Made by a program: the position numbers and the translations under genes
Origin: Treponema sp. UBA1793
GTDB lineage: Bacteria > Spirochaetota > Spirochaetia > Treponematales > Treponemataceae
Assembly: GCA_002314445.1 (NCBI GenBank)
Contig: DCFX01000088.1
Location: 8,923 to 72,922, forward strand
Direction of reading: 5' to 3'
DNA length: 64,000 nucleotides
In this document: positions 28,168 to 34,561 of the stretch, piece after piece
Layout of the letters: each line of letters opens with the position of its first letter
Position numbering within the stretch: the stretch's first letter is position 1
Notes under the pieces: generated by a model
Told to the model about the DNA's origin: nothing
The model's database searches: none
The model's input: the letters and a program-made list of their open reading frames with translations, nothing else

Positions 28168-28320
28168 CGCGCCATGAAAGGGCTATCGCCGGGATTTTAA
28201 AGGTGGTCTTTATAAAATACATCCCTGTATTTTATAAAACTTCAGCTTACGCGTCGCGTAAACTGAAATCTGCCCCTCCATGGCGCGCGGCTGTCGCAGA
28301 GATTTTAAAGGAGGTCTGTT
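28168..28320 (+). repeat. Structured leader with direct repeats before the ECF operon
   Basis: The 308-base gap between fusA and the ECF genes holds two promoters and this element. A 9-base long-range stem (CGCGCCATG 28168-28176 with CATGGCGCG 28279-28287) encloses a perfect 13-base hairpin (28209-28221 with 28226-28238, loop TCCC) and a second imperfect hairpin (28241-28253 with 28255-28267). A stretch of about 32 bases starting GGCTATCGCC at 28181 recurs, 108 bases later, as GGCTGTCGCA at 28289; both copies contain GATTTTAAAGG and a GGTCT, and the second supplies the Shine-Dalgarno of the S-component gene. Either a structured regulatory RNA or a dispersed repeat inserted in the leader. Confidence 0.6.
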
Positions 28321-28875
28321 ATGAAGATCAAATTCGGAATTAAAGAAGTCGTTGCCATCGGTATCGGCGCGGCGCTGTTCGTAGCCCTTACACAGGTACA
28401 GATTCCGCTCGGATTCGTCCCAAACACCGGAATGCAGCCGCGTGCAGCAGTCCTTGCTTTTATGGCGGCTGTATTCGGGCCTATCGTAGGCTGTGCCGTG
28501 GGATTCATAGGCCATACGCTCGGTGACGCACTTTTTTACGGAAGTGTCTGGTGGAGCTGGGTTATTCCCGATGCACTTTTCGGCCTCCTCGTAGGACTGT
28601 TCTCGGAAAAATACCAGATTAAGAACGGCGGCTTTACGGTAAAACCTGCCGTTCTGTTCAATATCGTACAAATCGTTGCAAATGCAGTCTGCTGGTGCGT
28701 CGTTGCTCCTTTATTCGACATTCTTATCTATGCAGAACCGGCGAATAAGGTATTTACGCAGGGAGTGACCGCTTTCGTTGCAGATATCATCGTTGTAGGC
28801 ATTATCGGCACACTGCTTGCATTCGGCTATACAAAAATCAGTGCAAAATCATCGAGCCTGAAGAAGGAAGATTGA
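28321..28875 (+). CDS. ECF transporter S component, UPF0397 family
   Basis: Substrate-binding membrane subunit of an energy-coupling-factor vitamin importer, 184 residues, six hydrophobic segments. UPF0397 hallmarks: KEVVAIGIGAALFVALTQ at the start, FGPIVGCAVGFIGHTLGDALFYGSVWWSWVIPDALFG (split here: GFIGHTLGD near 63, WWSWVIPDA near 76). Substrate of this family is not settled, and the leader does not match a known vitamin riboswitch to my eye. SD AAGGAGG precedes ATG. First gene of an operon with a fused ATPase and a T subunit, so a dedicated (group I) ECF system. Confidence 0.88.
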   Translation: MKIKFGIKEVVAIGIGAALFVALTQVQIPLGFVPNTGMQPRAAVLAFMAAVFGPIVGCAVGFIGHTLGDALFYGSVWWSWVIPDALFGLLVGLFSEKYQIKNGGFTVKPAVLFNIVQIVANAVCWCVVAPLFDILIYAEPANKVFTQGVTAFVADIIVVGIIGTLLAFGYTKISAKSSSLKKED

Positions 28876-28882
28876 TACTTTT

Positions 28883-30625
28883 ATGAAAGGACAGACACCT
28901 GCAATAGAGTTCAGAAATTTTACCTTTAAATACCGTGCACAGACTGAACCCACTCTCAGGGATATTAATCTGAAAATATATCCCGGGGAAAAAGTACTTA
29001 TTGCAGGACCGTCAGGTTCCGGAAAGTCTACGCTTGCCCGTTGTATAAACGGAATCGTGCCGGCGACATATCCCGGAGACATTTCGGGATATGTATCAGT
29101 CTGCGGGCTGAATCCTGCTGCAGAAGGTATTTTCGGCATGTCTAAAAAAGTGGGAACGGTGCTTCAGGATACCGACGGCCAGTTTATAGGGCTTACGGTA
29201 GGTGAAGATATTGCATTTGCACTCGAAAACGACTGTATACCCCCGGATACCATGCAACGGAAAGTGCGCGAAGCGGCAGAACTGGTCGGTATGGAAAATA
29301 TGCTGTCCCGCGCACCCGGATCGCTTTCCGGCGGGCAGAAACAGAGGGTTTCGATGGCAGGTGTCCTTGTGGACAACGTGGACATTCTGCTTTTCGACGA
29401 ACCGCTTGCAAATCTTGACCCTGCTGCCGGTAAAAAAGCGATTGCACTTATCGACGAACTGCAGAAAAACCAGCATAAGACAATCATTATAATAGAACAC
29501 CGGCTTGAAGACGTACTGTACCGCGATGTCGACCGCATTATTGTCATCGGGGACGGAACGGTGGCTGCGGACATGACACCGGATGATTTGTTATGCTCCG
29601 GCGTCCTCAGTGAGCAGGGAATACGCGAACCGCTCTATATTGCGGCACTTAAACATGCAGGATGCGACATAAAACCGCAGGACATGCCGCAGCATATCGA
29701 AACAATGAATATACAGCCTTACTTCAGCAACGTAAGAAACTGGTTTTCAGGTGTGACGCTGCCTCCCTCTCCGCCTGAAACTGACAGCGCACTTGAAGTA
29801 CGGCATATTTCTTTCTCGTACAACGGCACGCAGGAAGTACTGCACGACATAAGCTTTCTGATTAAAAAAGGGGAAATGACAAGTATCGTCGGACGGAACG
29901 GTGCCGGAAAATCGACACTCGCGTCGCTTATCTGCGGGTTCTGCACCCCGGACGGCGGTTCCATACTGCTCGACGGGAAAGATATTTCGCCGCTTTCCGT
30001 AAAAGAACGCGGTGAAAAAATCGGTTTTGTCATGCAGAATCCTAACCAGATGATTTCATGTCCTGTCATTTTTGACGAAGTTGCACTTGGCCTCCGGGTC
30101 CGCAATGTTCCGGAACAGGAAATAACGGAACGGGTAAACGAAACGTTTAAAACATGCGGCCTGTATCCGTTCCGCCACTGGCCCGTATCGACGCTCAGCT
30201 TCGGACAAAAGAAACGGGTCACTATCGCATCCATCCTTGTCATGAATCCTGAAATACTCATTCTGGATGAACCGACTGCGGGCCAGGATTTCCGCCGGTA
30301 CACCGACATTATGGATTTTCTTGAGGGGATAAACCGCTCGCTCGGCATTACAATACTTATGATTACGCACGATATGCACCTTATGCTCGAATACACAAAG
30401 CGTGCCATAGTCCTGTCCGAAGGAAATCTTGTTGCCGATGAAAAGAGTTCCCGCGTCCTCTCTGACGATTATATTACCGAACATGCAAGCCTCAAAAAGA
30501 CTTCCCTGTACGAGCTTTCCATAAAATGCGGCATAGACACACCCTGCGATTTTATCGACAAATTCATTTATGAAGACAGGCGGCTCCGCTCCGTACATGC
30601 TGAACAAAAAGGGAGAAATGACTGA
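28883..30625 (+). CDS. ECF transporter ATPase, two ABC domains fused
   Basis: 580 residues containing both ATPase halves (EcfA and EcfA') in one chain. Domain 1: Walker A GPSGSGKST near 40, signature LSGGQKQR, Walker B ILLFDEPLANLD, switch His EHR. Linker about 270-300. Domain 2: Walker A GRNGAGKST near 345, signature LSFGQKKR (an F in place of the second G), Walker B ILILDEPTAGQD, switch ITHD. It starts eight bases after the S component without a clear Shine-Dalgarno, so coupled translation is likely, and its TGA overlaps the ATG of the T subunit by one base. Confidence 0.93.
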   Translation: MKGQTPAIEFRNFTFKYRAQTEPTLRDINLKIYPGEKVLIAGPSGSGKSTLARCINGIVPATYPGDISGYVSVCGLNPAAEGIFGMSKKVGTVLQDTDGQFIGLTVGEDIAFALENDCIPPDTMQRKVREAAELVGMENMLSRAPGSLSGGQKQRVSMAGVLVDNVDILLFDEPLANLDPAAGKKAIALIDELQKNQHKTIIIIEHRLEDVLYRDVDRIIVIGDGTVAADMTPDDLLCSGVLSEQGIREPLYIAALKHAGCDIKPQDMPQHIETMNIQPYFSNVRNWFSGVTLPPSPPETDSALEVRHISFSYNGTQEVLHDISFLIKKGEMTSIVGRNGAGKSTLASLICGFCTPDGGSILLDGKDISPLSVKERGEKIGFVMQNPNQMISCPVIFDEVALGLRVRNVPEQEITERVNETFKTCGLYPFRHWPVSTLSFGQKKRVTIASILVMNPEILILDEPTAGQDFRRYTDIMDFLEGINRSLGITILMITHDMHLMLEYTKRAIVLSEGNLVADEKSSRVLSDDYITEHASLKKTSLYELSIKCGIDTPCDFIDKFIYEDRRLRSVHAEQKGRND

Positions 30626-31452
30626 TGGCGGGAATGATTACATACAGAGAGAAAGACTGTTTCATCCACAGACTCAGCGGGCTCACGAAGCTTGTATTTT
30701 TTCTGGCATGGACAATAACAAGCATGCTCACGTATGACACGCGTGTACTCTGCATCATGCTTGTCCTGAGCATACTTATTTTCACAGCGTCACAAACCGA
30801 ATGGAAACAGGTATCTTCTATTTTTAAAATGATTATGCTCTTTCTCGTAATAAATCTGCTTGCAATTTATGCATTTTCTCCGGAAGAAGGATGCAGAATC
30901 TATAAAAGCACAACCGTACTACACCGTTTTTCAGCAAGATACACCATAACGACACAGCAGCTGTTTTATGAAGCAAATATCGCGGTAAAATATTTTACGA
31001 TTATTCCGGCCGTATTCATGTTCATTACCGCGACAAATCCGAGCGAGTTCGCAGCATCGCTCAACAGAATCGGCGTTCACTACAATATCGGTTACTCGTT
31101 TGCAATCGCGCTCCGGTATATTCCCGACATACAGAACGACTACCACAAAATAAAAGATGCACAGGAAGCCCGCGGTATAGAGATGTCAAAAAAAGCGCCT
31201 TTTATGCGCCGCATGAAAAGCATGGCCTCACTGCTCTTTCCGCTCATTTTCACGAGCATGGACAGGATAGACGTCGTAAGCACCGCAATGGAGTTGAGAG
31301 GATTCGGTAAAAAGAAAAAACGCACATGGTACACCGGCAGGCCGCTCAGTGCCGGCGATTTTGCCGCGCTTGCATGTACTGTGGTGTTTTGTACGGCGGC
31401 GCTGTTCATAACCTACCGCGACGGTTCCCGTTTCTGGAATCCGTTTTTGTAA
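30625..31452 (+). CDS. ecfT: ECF transporter T component
   Basis: Membrane scaffold that couples ATP hydrolysis to the S component, 275 residues. Hydrophobic spans at about 25-65, 70-90, 115-140 and 240-262; the two cytoplasmic coupling motifs are AQEARGIEM near 189 and AMELRGFG near 222, matching the family's Ala-Arg-Gly pair. GGGAG is nine bases before ATG. It shares one base with the preceding ATPase gene. The last 40 bases overlap the convergent HAD phosphatase gene, leaving no space for a terminator. Confidence 0.92.
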   Translation: MAGMITYREKDCFIHRLSGLTKLVFFLAWTITSMLTYDTRVLCIMLVLSILIFTASQTEWKQVSSIFKMIMLFLVINLLAIYAFSPEEGCRIYKSTTVLHRFSARYTITTQQLFYEANIAVKYFTIIPAVFMFITATNPSEFAASLNRIGVHYNIGYSFAIALRYIPDIQNDYHKIKDAQEARGIEMSKKAPFMRRMKSMASLLFPLIFTSMDRIDVVSTAMELRGFGKKKKRTWYTGRPLSAGDFAALACTVVFCTAALFITYRDGSRFWNPFL

Positions 31453-32105
31453 TTACGGTTAAAAATATCGGGGAGTTCTTCAAGCGTTCTGCACAAGTTC
31501 CACACCATCCGCCTGATTTCTTCTGCCGGCTGTATTTTGTCGGGAACCATCACGCACAAAAGACCCGCATTATATGCGCTTCGTATACCGTTCGGGCTGT
31601 CTTCAACGGCAGCGCACGATTCCGGCTGAATATTCAGTGTTGAACAGGCAATACGGTAAATCTCAGGATCCGGTTTACTGTGCTCAACCATATCGCCTGT
31701 TGTTATAGTTTCAAACCATTTGAGCAGCCCTGCATTTTCCATCTGCCGCCTGACGGTAACGCCGCGGGTCGAAGAAGCAAGCGCAAGCCTGTATCCTTTT
31801 TCCTTCAGATACGAAAGTGCCTTTACCGCTCCCTTCATGACTGGAATTCCTTCCTTTTCCTCTATCTCATGAAATAAAACAGACGTCCTGTCCATAAAGG
31901 CAGGTGCATCGAATGTATCCCCGTACATTTTTTCAAGTATCAGACGTGTATCCGCCTTGTTGCATCCGCGGCAGGCATTGATTGCATCGGCGCTGTCTGT
32001 CAAACCGAATTCTCCGGCTGCCATTTCCCATGTACGATCGCACATCGTTTCGGTATCAAGAAGGACACCATCCATATCAAAAATTACTGCTTTTATATCG
32101 GCCAT
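31413..32105 (-). CDS. HAD-superfamily phosphatase, beta-phosphoglucomutase-like
   Basis: 230 residues. Nucleophile motif VIFDMDGVLLDTE, motif II ASSTRG, motif III KPDPEIYR and motif IV VEDSPNGI with a helical cap between, as in beta-phosphoglucomutase/2-deoxyglucose-6-phosphatase relatives. Sugar phosphate substrates are likely but not determinable. The start at 32105 (MADIKAVIF) gives the usual N-terminus; an upstream ATG at 32132 would add nine residues. Neither has a Shine-Dalgarno; a TATTAT lies nine bases before the chosen ATG, so the leader would be very short. The C-terminal 13 residues overlap ecfT. Confidence 0.85.
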   Translation of the reverse strand: MADIKAVIFDMDGVLLDTETMCDRTWEMAAGEFGLTDSADAINACRGCNKADTRLILEKMYGDTFDAPAFMDRTSVLFHEIEEKEGIPVMKGAVKALSYLKEKGYRLALASSTRGVTVRRQMENAGLLKWFETITTGDMVEHSKPDPEIYRIACSTLNIQPESCAAVEDSPNGIRSAYNAGLLCVMVPDKIQPAEEIRRMVWNLCRTLEELPDIFNRNYKNGFQKREPSR

Positions 32106-32133
32106 ATGAATGGAATAATACCACAAATTCATA

Positions 32134-32161
32134 TTGATAAAAACAGTTTCTGCTGTATAAT
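32134..32161 (+). promoter_or_regulatory. Promoter of the flavin reductase-like gene
   Basis: TTGATA (32134-32139), 16-base spacer, TATAAT (32156-32161); start near 32168 and GGGAGGA at 32181-32187 before ATG at 32192. Confidence 0.65.
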
Positions 32162-32191
32162 CTGGTATATCATGGAGTTTGGGAGGACGAT

Positions 32192-32659
32192 ATGATAAAG
32201 GGTTTCGTAAATGAAGATCTTGCAGACGCGTACAAACTCGTTATACAGGGAGCTGTAGCGCTCATAGCCACAAAAGGGGGAATGGAAAAACTCTACGACA
32301 TAACGCCTATTGCATGGATTATGCCGATGGACTATGAACCGGTTACAAAAGTAATCTTTTCCTGCGATCCGGCCCACCAGTGCGACGTAAATATCAAACG
32401 CACAAAGGAATTTGCTGTATGCATACCAGTCGACGGAACCGATCCGCTCATTGAAAAATGCGGTTCGGTTTCATCAGCCGACATTGACAAATTTTCCCGC
32501 TTCGGAATTACGGGAGAGAAAGCCGACAAAACCGACCTCATGATCCCTGTTGAAATGACAACAGCATGGCTCGAGTGCAGGCTTGTAAAAGTTATAAGAG
32601 AAGGTTCAGTTGATTTGTTTATCGGGGAATGTACAGCTGCATTTAAAAAACAGATTTAA
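32192..32659 (+). CDS. Flavin reductase-like protein, FMN-binding split barrel
   Basis: 155 residues of the flavin reductase-like/FlaRed family: VALIATKGGMEKLYDITPIAWIMPMD (N-terminal strands with the phosphate-binding segment), a middle NIKRTKEFAVCIP segment and a C-terminal LVKVIREGSVDLFIGE strand pair. Such proteins bind FMN and pass electrons to other enzymes; the partner is unknown. Good promoter and Shine-Dalgarno. The 3' end overlaps the convergent ArsR-family regulator by four bases. Confidence 0.82.
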   Translation: MIKGFVNEDLADAYKLVIQGAVALIATKGGMEKLYDITPIAWIMPMDYEPVTKVIFSCDPAHQCDVNIKRTKEFAVCIPVDGTDPLIEKCGSVSSADIDKFSRFGITGEKADKTDLMIPVEMTTAWLECRLVKVIREGSVDLFIGECTAAFKKQI

Positions 32660-32997
32660 CCTGCAGGCACCTGTGCAGAAAGCAGGTGCTCTATTGCTGC
32701 CACAAATTTCTTGAGCTCATCAAGTTTCTTTCGGAGATCCACATAATAATAATTTTTTGTACCAGCACGATATGATTCAATAAGACCGCTTTCTTTCAGA
32801 ACTTTTAAATGATGGGAAATAGCCGGACGTGACAGCTTGGTTTTTGAAGTAAGATTTGAAACATTTACGCCTTCTTCACCTGCTTCAGCCATATTCATAA
32901 ACAGCTTCTGCCGGATTTCATCACCCATCGCAGTAAAGAAAGGCCCGCAATTTTCAAGCAATGTCTCTGTAGCGTTGACATCTTCGTTTTGCGCCAT
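32656..32997 (-). CDS. ArsR-family transcriptional regulator
   Basis: 113 residues, winged helix-turn-helix: MGDEIRQKLFMNMAEAG, then recognition region KTKLSRPAISHHLKVLKESGLIESYRAGTKNYYYV. No Cys pair in the DNA-binding helix or other clear metal site, so the signal may be something other than arsenic or heavy metals. SD AGAGGA precedes ATG. An excellent promoter lies upstream and an inverted repeat begins at the predicted transcription start, pointing to autorepression. It follows the superoxide reductase gene on the same strand but has its own promoter. Confidence 0.9.
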   Translation of the reverse strand: MAQNEDVNATETLLENCGPFFTAMGDEIRQKLFMNMAEAGEEGVNVSNLTSKTKLSRPAISHHLKVLKESGLIESYRAGTKNYYYVDLRKKLDELKKFVAAIEHLLSAQVPAG

Positions 32998-33008
32998 AAT
33001 AATCCTCT

Positions 33009-33065
33009 TTATGGTTCATCTATATAAACCATAAAAAGTATACTGACACTCAATACAGGTGTCAA
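33009..33065 (-). promoter_or_regulatory. Promoter and +1 operator of the ArsR-family gene
   Basis: Minus strand TTGACA (33065-33060), exact 17-base spacer, TATACT (33042-33037). The inverted repeat TTATGGTT (33009-33016) and AACCATAA (33027-33034), ten bases apart, starts at the predicted +1. Confidence 0.75.
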
Positions 33066-33148
33066 GAAAAAGATTCATGCCCTGCGGTCTCATCCATACC
33101 TGTGCTGAACGAATCCGCAGAGCTTCCTCCTGACATCACCGGCAGTTA

Positions 33149-33541
33149 TTATGCCTCGGCTTTCCACAAACCGTGTTTATTGCAGTATGCATAGGCGGCT
33201 ATAAGTTTGTCGCCTCCTGCCAGCGCAAATACGGCTTCCGGCTTATCACCAGGCTTAAGAGATTTACGCTGTCCGCCGTGTTCGGTTTCAAGGTAAATCC
33301 ACTGAATAAAATGCTCCGGCTCCATCGGATGGGCGACAGCACCGACAGCAACATGAACTTCCTTACCGCTTACGGTAATAACAGGTACATGTTTTTCTTT
33401 GGCAGCATCGGTTGTATTTGCAACAAGTTCCGTCATTTTATCACCACAACATACAGGTACTGCGCCTGAATCATAAATCATTCCTACAATGTTTCCACAG
33501 TGCTTGCAGATGTAAAACTTAACAGCAATCTTTTCAGCCAT
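33149..33541 (-). CDS. dfx: Superoxide reductase (desulfoferrodoxin)
   Basis: Reduces superoxide to hydrogen peroxide without making oxygen, in the cytoplasm. 130 residues: an N-terminal desulforedoxin-type site with Cys 12, 15, 31 and 32 (CKHC and CCG), then the catalytic Fe(His4Cys) domain with EKHVPVI, GAVAHPMEPEHFIQWIYLET and the C-terminal CNKHGLW. All four desulforedoxin cysteines are present, so this looks like the two-iron class, unlike the one-iron protein of Treponema pallidum. SD AGGAGG precedes ATG. The product, peroxide, would be handled by the rubrerythrin at 9.5 kb. Confidence 0.93.
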   Translation of the reverse strand: MAEKIAVKFYICKHCGNIVGMIYDSGAVPVCCGDKMTELVANTTDAAKEKHVPVITVSGKEVHVAVGAVAHPMEPEHFIQWIYLETEHGGQRKSLKPGDKPEAVFALAGGDKLIAAYAYCNKHGLWKAEA

Positions 33542-33608
33542 AAAATCCTCCTGAATATGAGATACTTTAAATATACCCAGAAATCCGGAAATAGCAAGTA
33601 CAAAATTG

Positions 33609-33637
33609 TTGACTGAACAAAGATTTTCAGATAGATT
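33609..33637 (+). promoter_or_regulatory. Promoter of the esterase gene (very short leader)
   Basis: TTGACT (33609-33614), 17-base spacer, TAGATT (33632-33637), eleven bases to ATG. No Shine-Dalgarno. Confidence 0.5.
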
Positions 33638-33648
33638 TTTTTAAACAT

Positions 33649-34521
33649 ATGAAACGTACAAACTATTCCTTTCCTACACTGATTTTTCTCTTTATATGCA
33701 TTTCTCAGTCTGCGTCCGCTGAAAACCGCATAATCGACCTATGGAAAAACGTAAAGGACATGCACAGCGCAGAATCTGTTATGTTTATGACAAAACCGGA
33801 ACATCCGGACGGAACTGCCGTCATTATCTGCCCGGGCGGAAGTTATCATCATCTTGGTATACTCAATGAAGGATACAGCTCTGCAAGGTGGTTCAATTCA
33901 CAGGGCGTTACGACGTTCGTGCTCCGCTACCGCGTTGCTGAAGGCGGGTTCCACCATCCAAGCCAGCTTCAGGATATACAGCGGGCAATTCAGCTTGTCC
34001 GGGAAAATGCGTCACTTTACGGCATCGATGCCGGCAAAGTCGGTACAATCGGTTTCTCTGCCGGCGGGCACCTTGTAACGATGGCCGGGGCTTTTGCGGA
34101 TACCGACAATGAACTTGAAAAACTCGGCATTCATACGGATGTAAGCCTGCGTCCCGATTTTATCATGGCCATTTATCCGGTCGTCTCAATGCGTGACGAT
34201 ATAGCAAACTTATGGTCGCGTAAAAGCCTGCTTGGAACAAACATAACAGAAGAAAGAAAAGAAAAATTTTCCATGGAAAAACAGATTCCAGCGGACATGC
34301 CACCAACATATCTTTTAGCCTGCCGCGACGACAAAATCGTGGATTTTGAAAACAGTGTACTGCTTGACAAAGCTCTGACAGCAGAAAACATTCCGCACCG
34401 CTTTGCAGTTTATGAAACAGGCGGACACGGCTTCGGCATGCTCAACAATTCGTTTATGAAAAGGTATCACTGGAACGAAGATTTAAAAATATGGCTGCAG
34501 GAACAGGGATTTTTACTGTAA
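33649..34521 (+). CDS. Secreted alpha/beta-hydrolase, probable carbohydrate esterase
   Basis: 290 residues with a signal peptide (cleavage probably after SQSASA, about 25) and no lipobox, so periplasmic or secreted. Serine hydrolase core: oxyanion segment CPGGSYHHLG near 63, nucleophile elbow GFSAGGH near 134, catalytic Asp in ACRDDKIVD near 225 and His in GGHGFG near 261. This arrangement is that of acetyl-xylan-esterase-like and BD-FAE-like enzymes that remove acetyl or feruloyl groups from plant polysaccharides. No other carbohydrate genes are adjacent. There is no Shine-Dalgarno. A hairpin at 34550-34574, inside the end of lon, followed by T-rich sequence might terminate it. Confidence 0.85.
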   Translation: MKRTNYSFPTLIFLFICISQSASAENRIIDLWKNVKDMHSAESVMFMTKPEHPDGTAVIICPGGSYHHLGILNEGYSSARWFNSQGVTTFVLRYRVAEGGFHHPSQLQDIQRAIQLVRENASLYGIDAGKVGTIGFSAGGHLVTMAGAFADTDNELEKLGIHTDVSLRPDFIMAIYPVVSMRDDIANLWSRKSLLGTNITEERKEKFSMEKQIPADMPPTYLLACRDDKIVDFENSVLLDKALTAENIPHRFAVYETGGHGFGMLNNSFMKRYHWNEDLKIWLQEQGFLL

Positions 34522-34561
34522 TCTGATATAATATCCCCGAACCTGCCCCGAAAGCTGCTTT

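Noticed and set aside
28013..28222. 70-residue N-terminal extension of EF-G
   Set aside because: No EF-G has it, and the AGGGGA Shine-Dalgarno fixes the ATG at 28012.
28110..28343. 77-codon plus-strand frame over the ECF leader
   Set aside because: It runs out of phase into the S-component gene and reflects the repeat/hairpin sequence; no ribosome-binding site before its ATG.
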